A stretch of 64,000 bases of DNA from Cytobacillus oceanisediminis (GTDB lineage: Bacteria > Bacillota > Bacilli > Bacillales > Cytobacillaceae), in NCBI RefSeq assembly GCF_004366035.1, contig NZ_SOEE01000007.1, forward strand, positions 62,001 to 126,000, given 5' to 3'. Of the stretch, positions 1-8,514 are shown in pieces. Position 1 is the stretch's first letter; each line of letters starts with the position of its first letter. The notes under the pieces are model-generated. The model searched no databases and was not told the origin of the DNA. It worked only from the letters and a program-made list of their open reading frames with translations. The translations under genes were made by a program, and so were the position numbers.

Positions 1-258
1 TTGCCTGCACACTTCATGATTATTGAAGAATTAAATGAAGATGGCAGCGTATCCGAAAAACTTGGCACATTATTTGCTGAAAATCACGGACTAAATATTG
101 AAGACGAAGGGGAGTTCAGAAAATTGGTTTCTGAGAATCTTCCTCCTCAGCCAAATGCTTATCAGGAAATCCGCGAAACAAATATGGGGAAAATCAGCCC
201 GGACGAAGAAAAACAGCGTGAAATGGAAATCGGTCCAAATCGCTGTGCCGTAAGATAA
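1..258 (+). CDS. MBL-fold hydrolase, C-terminal end (cut by window edge)
   Basis: The frame is open from the first base and ends at TAA 256-258, so this is the last 85 residues of a gene starting outside the window. The tail is acidic and hydrophilic and closes with GPNRCAVR. No metal-binding motif is visible because the catalytic part would lie upstream. The call rests on neighbours: a TusA gene and a TauE/SafE exporter follow in the same direction, the order of B. subtilis yrkH-yrkI-yrkJ, where YrkH is a metallo-beta-lactamase-fold protein of the persulfide dioxygenase type. If so it is cytosolic and works on sulfane sulfur. The family assignment is inference from context plus resemblance of the tail. 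Confidence 0.6.
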   Translation: MPAHFMIIEELNEDGSVSEKLGTLFAENHGLNIEDEGEFRKLVSENLPPQPNAYQEIRETNMGKISPDEEKQREMEIGPNRCAVR

Positions 259-311
259 TCTTTTAGTAATATAATTCAAAATACTAATAATAAAAATTGG
301 AGGAATGGAAC

Positions 312-539
312 ATGAACGCAGCAAAAGTACTGGATGCAAAGGGTTTAGCTTGTCCAATGCCCATCGTAAAAACGAAGAAAGCAATAGGTGAAATCGAATC
401 AGGGCAAGTGCTTGAAGTTCATACAACAGATAAAGGCGCCGTTAAAGATTTGGCTGCCTGGACAGAGTCAACAGGACATGAGCTTTTAAAACATGAGGAT
501 GACAATGGAGTGTTAAAGTTCTGGATAAAAAAAGGCTAA
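312..539 (+). CDS. TusA-family sulfurtransferase (YrkI-like)
   Basis: A 75-residue cytosolic sulfur carrier. The N-terminal motif GLACPMPIV contains the CPxP signature whose cysteine carries the persulfide in TusA proteins; the full length is normal for the family. ATG 312 is chosen because GGAGG at 299-303 lies 8 bases before it; an in-frame TTG at 297 overlaps that ribosome binding site and is unlikely. It follows the MBL-fold gene by 53 bases and precedes a TauE/SafE exporter, so it probably passes sulfane sulfur within a detoxification or relay pathway rather than serving tRNA thiolation. Family certain, exact role inferred. Confidence 0.9.
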   Translation: MNAAKVLDAKGLACPMPIVKTKKAIGEIESGQVLEVHTTDKGAVKDLAAWTESTGHELLKHEDDNGVLKFWIKKG

Positions 540-550
540 TCTATTAAAAG

Positions 551-578
551 GTAAAAGGGGGTTTCTACTCCCTTTTAT
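551..578 (+). other. Intercistronic hairpin between tusA-like and tauE-like genes
   Basis: TAAAAGGG (552-559) can pair with CCCTTTTA (570-577). No T tract follows, and the ribosome binding site AAGGAGGAG of the next gene comes about 10 bases later. It may act in mRNA processing or partial attenuation; function is not shown. Confidence 0.35.
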
Positions 579-601
579 CGCTAAAAGGAGGAGATAGCCA
601 C

Positions 602-1378
602 ATGGATTTAACCTTTTTACTCGTTATATTTTTAATTGGTTTTATCGGGTCTTACATTTCCGGCATGGTAGGAATTGGAGGCTCTATCATTAAATATCCT
701 ATGCTTTTATACATTCCGCCTTTATTTGGATTAGCTGCTTTTTCTGCTCATGAAGTATCCGGAATCAGTGCAGTACAGGTGTTTTTTGCAACAATCGGGG
801 GAGTCTGGGCTTACAGAAAAGGCGGATACCTGAATAAAACACTTATTATTTATATGGGTTCAGCTATACTAATTGGAAGTTTAATCGGGAGCTACGGTTC
901 AAGGTTTATGACTGAAGGCGCCATTAATCTTGTATATGGTATATTGGCTTTAATTGCGGCAGTCATGATGTTCGTGCCGAAAAAAGGATTGGATGATATT
1001 CCCTTAGCTCAAGTAAGGTTCAATAAATGGCTTGCAGCCTTTTTTGCTTTGATTGTCGGCATCGGAGCTGGAATCGTAGGTGCAGCTGGTGCATTTTTAC
1101 TGGTTCCTATTATGCTGGTTATATTAAAGATCCCTACGAGGATGACAATTGCGACATCATTGGCCATCACGTTCATTTCATCGATTGGATCTACAGCTGG
1201 TAAATTGGCAACCGGCCAGGTGGACTATTTTCCAGCTGCCATAATGATCATTGCCAGCTTAATTGCTTCTCCATTAGGAGCTGCTGCAGGAAAGAGAGTG
1301 AATACAAAAATCCTCCAAGTCATATTGGCTGTTTTAATTCTGGCAACATCAATCAAAATCTGGATGGATATTTTATAA
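602..1378 (+). CDS. TauE/SafE-family sulfite/sulfur-anion exporter (YrkJ-like)
   Basis: A 258-residue integral membrane protein with about eight hydrophobic segments and the two-fold repeat of TauE/SafE proteins: the glycine-rich stretch [13 protein letters not shown] near residue 21 recurs in variant form as [17 protein letters not shown] near residue 155. These proteins move sulfite, sulfonates or related anions across the membrane. ATG 602 is preceded by AAGGAGGAG. It sits directly after the TusA-like gene and probably exports the end product of persulfide oxidation. The substrate is inferred from gene order, not from sequence. Confidence 0.88.
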   Translation: MDLTFLLVIFLIGFIGSYISGMVGIGGSIIKYPMLLYIPPLFGLAAFSAHEVSGISAVQVFFATIGGVWAYRKGGYLNKTLIIYMGSAILIGSLIGSYGSRFMTEGAINLVYGILALIAAVMMFVPKKGLDDIPLAQVRFNKWLAAFFALIVGIGAGIVGAAGAFLLVPIMLVILKIPTRMTIATSLAITFISSIGSTAGKLATGQVDYFPAAIMIIASLIASPLGAAAGKRVNTKILQVILAVLILATSIKIWMDIL

Positions 1379-1383
1379 TTAAT

Positions 1384-1420
1384 AGGGAGGGGGCAGCGGA
1401 TGCTGTTCCCTTTAAGTTTA
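1384..1420 (+). terminator. Probable terminator after the TauE-like gene
   Basis: GGGGGCAGC and GCTGTTCCC form a stem with two G-U pairs and a GGAT loop, followed by TTTAAGTTT. The T run is weak. Confidence 0.4.
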
Positions 1421-1478
1421 ACCTATCGTTAAGAGGAAAATATATTCTTATACTTTGTTAAGGGGAGAGCTGATTCAA

Positions 1479-1841
1479 ATGGAAGAAGCTAAAGAGTCGA
1501 AATACATACAGCAGCATCTGGCGAATGAAAGAACCTTCCTCGCATGGGTCAGGACTTCTATCGCTGTAATTGGAATAGGCGTTTTGGCTTCAACACTGCA
1601 TTTTAATAATGTGCAGAGAGTAAATAAGTTCGCTGACAGCATTGCCATTTCATTAAGTCTATTTTCTTTGGTTACCGGTCTGACAATCCTGGTATACTCT
1701 ACCCTGAATTACTTTCAGGTCAGAAAAAGAATTAACATGCAGACCTACTCATCATCCCAATCTCTAATATACTTAATAACAGCTGTTATCTTTTTGATAT
1801 TTATCTTATTGCTAACCTATTTATTTGTTATTTTAATTTAA
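1479..1841 (+). CDS. DUF202 (YidH-family) small membrane protein
   Basis: A 120-residue protein with a charged N-terminus, the characteristic stretch NERTFLAWVRTSIAVIGIG, and three hydrophobic segments. That ERTFLAWVRT signature marks the DUF202/YidH family, whose biochemical role is unsettled. ATG 1479 is preferred (AAGGGGAG about 11 bases upstream) over an in-frame TTG at 1455. It stands alone between the sulfur genes and a convergent YitT gene. Inner-membrane location is inferred from hydrophobicity. Confidence 0.85.
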   Translation: MEEAKESKYIQQHLANERTFLAWVRTSIAVIGIGVLASTLHFNNVQRVNKFADSIAISLSLFSLVTGLTILVYSTLNYFQVRKRINMQTYSSSQSLIYLITAVIFLIFILLLTYLFVILI

Positions 1842-1875
1842 CTGCCGCATCCAGGGTTCAGCAGCAAAGGATATC

Positions 1876-2769
1876 TTAGTGAATGGCTTTCTTTTTAAAT
1901 CTGCCGCCTCTGACTTCAGCAATATCAGCTACTGCCAAAAAAGCACTCTGATCTATTTCTTCGACAATTGATTTTAATTTTGCTTCTTCTAGTCTGGTTA
2001 TGACACAAAAAATTACTTTTTTGTCATCTCCAGTGTATGCACCTTCCCCATTCAAGTAGGTAACGCCTCGTCCAAGCCGGGCCAGAATCGCTTCGCCTAT
2101 TACCTTGTGCTGGTCGCTGATGATCCAGGCGGATTTGGATTCATCCAATCCGCTGATGACAACATCAATAGTCTTGAAAGCAATGAAATATGCAAGGATT
2201 GAATACATGGCACGGTCCCAGCCGAAAACAAATCCTGCAGTAGCAAAAATGAAGACATTGAAAAACATAATAATTTCCCCGACAGAGAACGGGAGTTTTT
2301 TATTTACCAGAATAGCCAGAATCTCTGTTCCATCTAAAGATCCCCCGTATCTGATCACCATTCCGACCCCAAAGCCAAGAACAATACCGCCAAATACTGT
2401 AGCTAACAGCAAGTCCTCCGTAAATACGGGAACATCATGCAAGAGGAGGGTAGTGGCTGATAATACCGCAATGCCCAGCAATGTAGACAAAGCAAAGGTC
2501 TTCCCTATCTGTTTGTATCCTATGTAAAAAAATGGAATATTTAAAATGAATATAAACCAGCCGAGTTTCCAGCCGGACATGTGAGAGAGGATAATGGAGA
2601 TTCCTACTATTCCGCCATCCAGAATTTTATTGGGCACTAGGAATTCTTCGATTCCGACCCCCATAAGGATGGCTCCAAATATGATGAAGAAAATCCTTTT
2701 TGCAAGTTTGCCTTTAGTCAACCCTTTATGTACATTTGCTTCAACAGCAGCTTCAAGTGAAACGTTCAT
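1876..2769 (-). CDS. YitT/DUF161-family membrane protein with DUF2179 tail
   Basis: A 297-residue protein: about six membrane segments in residues 25-200 (including GGIVGISIILSHMSGW and GGSLDGTEILAILVNKK) followed by a soluble DUF2179 domain of about 80 residues with GRGVTYLNGEGAYTGDDK. This layout matches the YitT/YqfU/YpjC group, which is widespread in Bacillus and without an agreed function. ATG 2769 has GGGGGT a few bases upstream. It is convergent with the DUF202 gene and has its own promoter region upstream. Confidence 0.88.
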   Translation of the reverse strand: MNVSLEAAVEANVHKGLTKGKLAKRIFFIIFGAILMGVGIEEFLVPNKILDGGIVGISIILSHMSGWKLGWFIFILNIPFFYIGYKQIGKTFALSTLLGIAVLSATTLLLHDVPVFTEDLLLATVFGGIVLGFGVGMVIRYGGSLDGTEILAILVNKKLPFSVGEIIMFFNVFIFATAGFVFGWDRAMYSILAYFIAFKTIDVVISGLDESKSAWIISDQHKVIGEAILARLGRGVTYLNGEGAYTGDDKKVIFCVITRLEEAKLKSIVEEIDQSAFLAVADIAEVRGGRFKKKAIH

Positions 2770-3120
2770 AAATGACCCCCATTTTAATTGATGAAAAATC
2801 TGTCAGACTAACGAGCATCTTTAATAAGCTAATAACATAATATGATAGCTTGTGCCACTTTAGCTCAAATTAATTATTCGATAAAGCTGATAAAAACTAT
2901 ATCTAATTATAACATTTCTTATATTAAATAAGGGATACCCTGATTCATAATGAAAAGTTGTGAGTCCTTATTAGAATAATTTCAGTTCTGGTGGAAAGGC
3001 GTCTTTTTTATTTATCTATCAAAAATGGAATGAATATTTTATTAAAATACGATTAGCTCAAAGGTCTTAGGGGAAATAAACACATACAAGCTATAAGCTG
3101 ATTAAGGGAGGAGTAGTAAA
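2770..3120. other. Intergenic region between divergent yitT-like and yihY-like genes
   Basis: AT-rich, 351 bases. It must hold the promoters of the two divergent genes, but I see no convincing -35/-10 pair, structured RNA or small ORF with a ribosome binding site apart from GGGAGGAG before 3121. Confidence 0.5.
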
Positions 3121-4023
3121 ATGCATAAGGTTATTCAATTTGGCAAGAAGCTCGGAAAGGAATTTAAGAAAGATCGGGCAACCGGGCTTGCAGCCGAACA
3201 AGCCTATTATTATATGCTCTCCATTTTTCCTTTGTTAATTCTGCTTATCTCTATTGTTCCATATCTTTCACTGGATCCTCAAAAAGCATTATCATACTTG
3301 CAGAGTGTAATGCCGTCAGATTCATTTAATGTTGTTGAAGATAATGTAGTGGATATCATTACCAAGCCGAACGGCGGCCTGCTGACGTTCGGTATCATAG
3401 GTACTTTATGGTCCGCTTCTAATGGAATGCAGGCTTTCATAAGAGCCATGAATGACGCCTTTGATGTGGAGGAGACGAGGTCATTTATAAAATCCAGACT
3501 AATATCCATAGGTTTGACTCTTGGTTTGCTCGCAGCATTCATCATTGCTATGGTTCTTCCCGTGTTCGGAAAAGTCATCATGAACTTTGTTGAGAATTTT
3601 ATTAATATACCTGATGGGATGCAGATCCTGATCAATGTATTGAGATGGGCCATTGCTTTTGTAATCATGGTTACAGTCCTGGCTATTCTTTATAAGGTGG
3701 CACCGAATAAACATTTTCCTTTCAAACAGGTCTTGCCAGGTGCAATAGCCGCAACAGTTATGTGGCAGCTTATATCATTTGGATTGTCCTTTTATGTAAG
3801 CAATTTTGGGAATTATTCCGCCACATACGGAAGCCTAGGCGGAGTCATTGTATTGATGCTATGGTTCTTTTTAACCGGACTTGCCCTTGTTATTGGCGGG
3901 GAAATCAGTGCTCTCTATCACAGAAATAATACATTCAAGCCTGGCAGAGGAAAGAAAGATGACAAAGATAATTCCAAGGTGCAAACAGATGCAGAAGCAT
4001 ATCGTACACTTTCAATAAAATAG
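3121..4023 (+). CDS. YihY/BrkB-family membrane protein (YfkH-like)
   Basis: A 300-residue integral membrane protein with six predicted membrane segments. Family features include AAEQAYYYMLSIFPLLI near residue 25, LWSASNGMQAFIRAMN near residue 97 and FGNYSATYGSLGGVIVLM near residue 235. The C-terminus is hydrophilic and charged. YihY proteins were once called ribonuclease BN in error and have no proven activity; B. subtilis carries YfkH. ATG 3121 is preceded by GGGAGGAG. The gene is monocistronic, ending in a bidirectional terminator. Confidence 0.9.
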   Translation: MHKVIQFGKKLGKEFKKDRATGLAAEQAYYYMLSIFPLLILLISIVPYLSLDPQKALSYLQSVMPSDSFNVVEDNVVDIITKPNGGLLTFGIIGTLWSASNGMQAFIRAMNDAFDVEETRSFIKSRLISIGLTLGLLAAFIIAMVLPVFGKVIMNFVENFINIPDGMQILINVLRWAIAFVIMVTVLAILYKVAPNKHFPFKQVLPGAIAATVMWQLISFGLSFYVSNFGNYSATYGSLGGVIVLMLWFFLTGLALVIGGEISALYHRNNTFKPGRGKKDDKDNSKVQTDAEAYRTLSIK

Positions 4024-4031
4024 GAAAAAAT

Positions 4032-4057
4032 AAAACGAGGGCTCAGCCCTCGTTTTA
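4032..4057. terminator. Bidirectional terminator between convergent genes
   Basis: AAAACGAGGGC and GCCCTCGTTTT form an 11-bp stem with T runs on both strands. On the minus strand the stem overlaps the stop codon of the DUF948-like gene. Confidence 0.85.
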
Positions 4058-4369
4058 TTTGATGTGGTGGATAAAAGGTATTTTGATGGTCCACCATTTC
4101 TTTATTTTCTTCGGTGTTTCTTTTACAGCGGAAATCGTATTATTAAAGGTCTGTTTCTTATAATTGATATCTCTTTGAATTTCTTTCTGGGTTGCTGTCA
4201 GTTCATCAACCCCATTTTTTAATTGATCTGCTTTTAGCTGCATAACAGTGCTTATAGCTGTCAGTTTCTTAATTGCCGGTTTGGCATCCTTGTATGCTTT
4301 AAAAGCATAGAAGCCCAGAAAGATCAGGGATGCTGCAATAAGAATCAAACTTGCATATACAATGAACAT
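4055..4369 (-). CDS. DUF948-like single-pass membrane protein
   Basis: A 104-residue protein: one N-terminal membrane segment, then a long helical region rich in K, T and Q that looks like a coiled coil, as in DUF948 proteins. Function unknown. The start ATG 4369 is chosen because AGGAGG sits 9 bases upstream; longer frames from ATG 4387 or TTG 4411 would bury that ribosome binding site inside the gene. It is convergent with the YihY gene. Confidence 0.7.
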   Translation of the reverse strand: MFIVYASLILIAASLIFLGFYAFKAYKDAKPAIKKLTAISTVMQLKADQLKNGVDELTATQKEIQRDINYKKQTFNNTISAVKETPKKIKKWWTIKIPFIHHIK

Positions 4370-4572
4370 TGTGACCTGCCTCCTCATGCTGGTTTTTAAG
4401 AAAATTTTCAAACTTCGATTACTCCTGGCTCCGGCCCCTTCCCCCTCGAGTTTTCGGGGGTAACCAAGGCACTTTGCTTTCCTTATTGTTTACCCATTAC
4501 AAAAAAAAATTAACATTAAACCCCTGTAACCAACTTTAAGATAAAGGGGAATACTCAGAATAAATTAAAGAA

Positions 4573-4601
4573 TTGACCTTCATATATGAGTTTGCTAGAA
4601 T
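4573..4601 (+). promoter_or_regulatory. Sigma-A-type promoter of the purine permease transcript
   Basis: TTGACC (4573-4578), 17-base spacer, TAGAAT (4596-4601). Transcription would start near 4608, about 70 bases before the riboswitch aptamer. Confidence 0.75.
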
Positions 4602-4676
4602 TGTTTTCATTATATTAATATATAATTTTATTGGGCAGGACATTGATCAATTGATGTGCTGTGGCAATAGATTTTA

Positions 4677-4743
4677 CCTGTATATGTTCAGAGATAGGGT
4701 CTGAGCGTTTCTACCGGGCTGCCGTAAATAGCTTGACTACAGG
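4677..4743 (+). promoter_or_regulatory. Purine (guanine-class) riboswitch aptamer
   Basis: The P1 helix is CCTGTA (4677-4682) with TACAGG (4738-4743). Between them lie the invariant GTTTCTACCGGG and CCGTAAAT blocks. The ligand-pairing base in GACTAC is C (4737), which specifies guanine/hypoxanthine; adenine riboswitches carry U there. It controls the downstream NCS2 purine permease. Confidence 0.95.
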
Positions 4744-4793
4744 GGATATAGCTTGTTCGAATCGGCATGCTATTTTCTTCTGTTTCTTATGGC

Positions 4794-4821
4794 AGCTTCG
4801 CATATTGCGGAGCTTTTTTTA
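4794..4821 (+). terminator. Riboswitch expression-platform terminator
   Basis: AGCTTCGCA pairs with TGCGGAGCT (one G-U) around a short loop and is followed by a run of T. Guanine binding should favour this terminator and stop transcription before pbuG. Confidence 0.85.
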
Positions 4822-4848
4822 TTGGTTACTAAATAAGGAGGGAATGGC

Positions 4849-6144
4849 ATGTCATCTTTTTTCCGGTTTCATGAAAGAGAAACATCATATAAACAGGAAA
4901 CAATCGCAGGTTTAACGACATTTTTATCAATGGCATATATATTAATTGTAAATCCAATTATACTTAGCCAGGCTGGAATGGATAAAGGAGCTGTCTTTAC
5001 GGCTACTGCACTGTCGGCAATTATTGGCTCTTTATTAATTGGCTTGCTGTCCAATTATCCAATTGGGATTGCACCAAGCATGGGACTCAATTCTTTCTTC
5101 ACTTTTTCTGTCTGCATCGGGATGGGCATTCCATGGCAAACGGCTTTAACTGGTGTATTTGTTTCAGGGATTTTATTTGTGATTTTAAGCTTATTAAAAA
5201 TACGGGAAAAAATTATTAACATTATACCCAAGGATTTAAAGCATGCAATAGCAGGGGGCATTGGCTTTTTTATTGCTTTTATCGGATTGAAAAATGCCGG
5301 TCTGATTGTAGGAAATGAGGCGACATTTGTTGCAATTGGCGATTTTAAATCCCCAGTCACACTGCTTGCAGTTTTCTGTTTTATCTTAACAATCGTTTTA
5401 ATGGTAAGGGGAGTTAAAGGTGCCATTTTCTATGGTATGGTCATTTCAGCTGCTGCTGGAATGTTAATTGGCCTTATCGATAAACCGGAAAAAATTGTTG
5501 GGGCCATTCCGAGCCTTGAACCGACATTTGGTGAAGTTTTTCTGAATATTGATCAAATCTTTACGCCGGAAATGCTGGCAGTCATATTCACTTTCTTATT
5601 TGTTGCCTTTTTTGATACGGCTGGAGCCTTAATCGCCATTGCAAGCCAGGCGGGATTGATGAAGAATAATGAAATCCCTAATGCTGGAAAAGCGCTTCTG
5701 GCAGATTCAAGTGCTACTGTAGTCGGTTCGGTGCTTGGAACTTCTACAACTGCCTCCATGATTGAGTCCAGTTCAGGGATTGCGGCCGGAGGAAGGACAG
5801 GATTCACTTCTGTTATCATCTCTGCATGCTTCGCTATTGCATTATTCTTTTCTCCATTGCTCGGTGTAATTACCGCCGAAGTTACGTCTCCGGCACTTAT
5901 CATTGTCGGAGCACTGATGGCTATGGAAGTTAAACATATCGATTGGGGAAAATTAGAAATTGCTATTCCGGCATTTGTAACGATCTTAATGATGCCCCTG
6001 ACTTTCAGTGTAGCAACGGGGATTGCACTTGGCTTCATCTTATACCCAATCACAATGCTGGCATTGAAAAGGCCAAAAGAAATTCATCCAATAATGTATG
6101 GACTATGTATTGCATTTATGGGGTATTTTGTTTATCTTGCATAA
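4849..6144 (+). CDS. pbuG: Hypoxanthine/guanine permease, NCS2 AzgA type
   Basis: A 431-residue permease with 12-14 membrane segments. AzgA-type motifs are present: TTFLSMAYILIVNP near residue 22, GIAPSMGLNSFF near residue 70, FFDTAGALIAIASQAG near residue 255 and TSTTASMIESSSGIAAGGRTG near residue 300. It imports purine bases by proton symport. ATG 4849 follows AAGGAGGGAATGGC. Regulation is visible: its own promoter, a guanine aptamer and a terminator lie upstream. Both PbuG and the paralogue PbuO fit the sequence; the guanine riboswitch favours PbuG. Confidence 0.92.
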   Translation: MSSFFRFHERETSYKQETIAGLTTFLSMAYILIVNPIILSQAGMDKGAVFTATALSAIIGSLLIGLLSNYPIGIAPSMGLNSFFTFSVCIGMGIPWQTALTGVFVSGILFVILSLLKIREKIINIIPKDLKHAIAGGIGFFIAFIGLKNAGLIVGNEATFVAIGDFKSPVTLLAVFCFILTIVLMVRGVKGAIFYGMVISAAAGMLIGLIDKPEKIVGAIPSLEPTFGEVFLNIDQIFTPEMLAVIFTFLFVAFFDTAGALIAIASQAGLMKNNEIPNAGKALLADSSATVVGSVLGTSTTASMIESSSGIAAGGRTGFTSVIISACFAIALFFSPLLGVITAEVTSPALIIVGALMAMEVKHIDWGKLEIAIPAFVTILMMPLTFSVATGIALGFILYPITMLALKRPKEIHPIMYGLCIAFMGYFVYLA

Positions 6145-6151
6145 GGAAGAG

Positions 6152-6180
6152 GGCTGCCTGTATACTCAGGCAGCCTTTTT
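6152..6180 (+). terminator. Terminator after pbuG
   Basis: GGCTGCCTG and CAGGCAGCC form a 9-bp stem followed by TTTTT. Confidence 0.9.
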
Positions 6181-6320
6181 GTGAATCCTATAATTGCTTT
6201 GAAAAAATGGCTTTCTGCTGGATATCATTAAATGTTTGACTCCACTCCTTTAGTCTAAATTAAAAGAAAACAATAAAAATTAAAAAATCATTGAACAATA
6301 AGCCAAAGTAATACATAATA

Positions 6321-6342
6321 TATATGAGCATATATTCATATA
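6321..6342 (+). promoter_or_regulatory. Probable CzrA operator upstream of czcD
   Basis: The AT-rich imperfect inverted repeat TATATGAGCATATATTCATA resembles the 12-2-12 site of ArsR/CzrA repressors. It lies directly before the czcD ribosome binding site, where repressor would block transcription until zinc or cobalt is bound. Confidence 0.7.
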
Positions 6343-6355
6343 AGGAGTGGAACGA

Positions 6356-7279
6356 ATGGGACACAGTCATGGTCACGGACATGGGCATTCACATGATCAC
6401 CATCACACAGGCAATAAAAAGGCTTTAATGTGGGCATTTATTTTGATTGCTTCATTTATGATTGTAGAAGTAATTGGAGGAGTATGGACTAACAGCCTTG
6501 CACTGCTATCGGATGCTGGACACATGCTGAGTGATGCAGCTGCGCTTGGCTTAAGTTTTCTGGCAATCAAAATAGGGGAAAAAAAGGCGACAAATTCAAA
6601 AACATTTGGCTATAAACGATTTGAAATTATTGCTGCTTCAATTAATGGAATTACACTGCTCTTGATTTCTCTCTATATTTTCTATGAAGCCTACAGCCGC
6701 ATTCTTGAGCCGCCGGCTGTTCAAAGTATGGGAATGCTGGTGATTTCATCAATCGGGCTGCTCGTAAATATCGCAGCGGCATTTATTTTAATGAGTGGGG
6801 ATAAGGACCATAACTTAAATGTTAGGAGCGCTTTTCTGCATGTTCTTGGTGACTTGCTTGGTTCTGTTGGAGCTATAACAGCTGCGCTTCTAATTTATTT
6901 CTTCGGCTGGGGCATTGCGGACCCCATTGCCAGTTTAATGGTAGCAGTTCTCATCCTTATAAGCGGATGGAGGGTGGTAAAAGAGTCTTTTCATATTTTA
7001 ATGGAAGGGACACCTTCCCACCTGAACCCTGAGGATATTAGAAAGAAACTCCTTGGCCTAGCACATGTAAAAGATGTTCATGATCTTCATATTTGGACGA
7101 TTACTTCAGGTTTTCCTTCTCTTAGCTGTCATCTTGTGATTGAACATGATGGCGGTCACGATGCAGTACTTCATGCGGCGCAATCGGTACTGCATGATGA
7201 ATATGGCATTGAGCATAGCACAATTCAAGTGGAAGGAGAAAGAAAAGGCTGCCCCGGCCAAAATGAAAGCTGCAATTAA
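6356..7279 (+). CDS. czcD: Cation diffusion facilitator, zinc/cobalt exporter
   Basis: A 307-residue CDF transporter. It has a histidine-rich N-terminus (HGHGHGHSHDHHH), six membrane segments with the zinc-site residues in SDAGHMLSDA (helix 2) and HVLGDLLGS (helix 5), and a cytosolic C-terminal domain with HDLHIWTITSG. It exchanges Zn2+ or Co2+ for protons. ATG 6356 follows AAGGAGTGG; an in-frame GTG at 6347 lies inside that site. The convergent neighbour is czrA, and a CzrA-like operator precedes the gene, so zinc-induced derepression is likely. Confidence 0.95.
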   Translation: MGHSHGHGHGHSHDHHHTGNKKALMWAFILIASFMIVEVIGGVWTNSLALLSDAGHMLSDAAALGLSFLAIKIGEKKATNSKTFGYKRFEIIAASINGITLLLISLYIFYEAYSRILEPPAVQSMGMLVISSIGLLVNIAAAFILMSGDKDHNLNVRSAFLHVLGDLLGSVGAITAALLIYFFGWGIADPIASLMVAVLILISGWRVVKESFHILMEGTPSHLNPEDIRKKLLGLAHVKDVHDLHIWTITSGFPSLSCHLVIEHDGGHDAVLHAAQSVLHDEYGIEHSTIQVEGERKGCPGQNESCN

Positions 7280-7292
7280 TAGGGGCCAAAGT

Positions 7293-7610
7293 TCATGAAT
7301 GCTGGCTATGTTCGATTGCCTGGTTCAATAAACTAATGACGTGTTCATCATCATGGCTGTAGAAAAGAGTGGTTCCTTCACGGCGGAATTTTACCAGCCT
7401 CAGGTTTTTCAAAAAGCGCAGCTGGTGAGAAACCGTAGACTGAAGCAGTGATAAATTTTCGGCAATCTCATTTACCGAATACTCCCCGTGAAATAATAAA
7501 TGAAGAATTCTAAGCCTGGTTGGATCTGATAATGCTTTGAATGTCTGGGAAACCATGAATAAGGTTTCTTCATCCAGATCGGCTGGGTTCTGCGCGTTTT
7601 CTTCTGTCAT
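7293..7610 (-). CDS. czrA: ArsR-family zinc/cobalt-responsive repressor
   Basis: A 105-residue winged-helix repressor. The HTH contains [16 protein letters not shown] and [19 protein letters not shown]. The C-terminal helix carries DEH followed 11 residues later by HSQH, the D-x-H...H-x-x-H pattern that binds zinc at the dimer interface of CzrA. ATG 7610 is preferred (AGAGGTG just upstream), although GTG 7619 is also possible. It is convergent with czcD. No second operator is obvious before czrA itself. Confidence 0.95.
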   Translation of the reverse strand: MTEENAQNPADLDEETLFMVSQTFKALSDPTRLRILHLLFHGEYSVNEIAENLSLLQSTVSHQLRFLKNLRLVKFRREGTTLFYSHDDEHVISLLNQAIEHSQHS

Positions 7611-7656
7611 TTTGTTCACCTCTGCCTTCCATTATAATTCTGTTCTGAATAAAACG

Positions 7657-7686
7657 AAACCGCAGAGGTGTTCCCTCTGCGGTTTT
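7657..7686 (-). terminator. Terminator for the secreted-protein gene
   Basis: CCGCAGAGG and CCTCTGCGG form a 9-bp stem; on the minus strand it is followed by a T-rich run. It lies just after the stop of the gene at 7693. Confidence 0.85.
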
Positions 7687-7692
7687 AACATA

Positions 7693-8331
7693 TTATTTTT
7701 TCTTTCTGACTTCCTGGTGAATTTCATCAACCAGTTTTTTCATTTCTGCATGGATTTGTTCCTTTTCCAGTTTCAGTTCCTTTTTTATTTCAGGCATTGA
7801 TTTTCCTTGTTCCTTCATTTGAATTATTTCGCCCAGATCCTTATTTGCCGCCTTTGCCATTGCTGCACCTGAAATAAGGTAACGAAGAGGGACTCCTTTG
7901 TCAAGATACCCCTGCAGCACTTGAGGGGACTTTCCGGAATACTCGGAGACCTTTTGCAGAACAACTTGTTTATTGGTTTCCAGGAACTTATCCATGTGAT
8001 GCTGGTGCTTTTTTATTTTCTCTAAATCCACTCCATACTGCTGTGCTGTTTTTTCCCAGGAAGAGTTATTTTTTTTATAAAATGCCAATATGTCCCCAAC
8101 CTGTTTATTTGAAAACTTTGCAATGTGGGCAGCTATGAAGATTTCCTTTTTGGTGAATCCTTGTTCCAGAAGGGACTTCATTAGGGATTCGTCAATCATT
8201 CTGTGATGGTGTTCATGCTTCTGCTCTTGTGCCGGTGATTGCCCCTTTGGTGCTGTTTCGGCGTTAACGGATAAAGCCGCCCCCATTAAAATAATGGAAA
8301 AAGACAATACTAATAGTAATTTTTTATTCAT
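7693..8331 (-). CDS. Secreted protein with an internal two-fold repeat, unknown function
   Basis: A 212-residue protein with a Sec signal peptide (MNKK, hydrophobic core, cleavage likely after SVNA at residue 24) and a short H/E-rich linker with HEHHH. Residues 50-106 and 138-193 align without long gaps: QGFTKKEIFIAAHIAKFSNK in the first matches KGVPLRYLISGAAMAKAANK in the second. Both copies look all-helical and are joined by a histidine-containing segment (HQHHMDK). ATG 8331 follows AAAGGAGTG; longer frames lack a ribosome binding site. It is divergent from a two-component operon, which might regulate it. I do not recognise the family. Confidence 0.75.
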   Translation of the reverse strand: MNKKLLLVLSFSIILMGAALSVNAETAPKGQSPAQEQKHEHHHRMIDESLMKSLLEQGFTKKEIFIAAHIAKFSNKQVGDILAFYKKNNSSWEKTAQQYGVDLEKIKKHQHHMDKFLETNKQVVLQKVSEYSGKSPQVLQGYLDKGVPLRYLISGAAMAKAANKDLGEIIQMKEQGKSMPEIKKELKLEKEQIHAEMKKLVDEIHQEVRKKK

Positions 8332-8514
8332 GCTGCACTGCACTCCTTTCAAAATTATAATTCGTATATAGCATTTCCCAAGATATAGCGAAAGCATAAA
8401 TAAATTTGGTTATCTTTTTCACGAAAACGTTAAGGACAGATATATTCATTGAAAAAAAACACTCATTTCGATTACATTAAGAAAAGAAGACTGTTCGAGG
8501 ACGGTGATGGGAAA

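Noticed and set aside
5553-6053. 166-codon minus-strand frame inside pbuG
   Set aside because: Antisense shadow of a membrane-protein gene with strong motifs; no ribosome binding site or recognisable domain.
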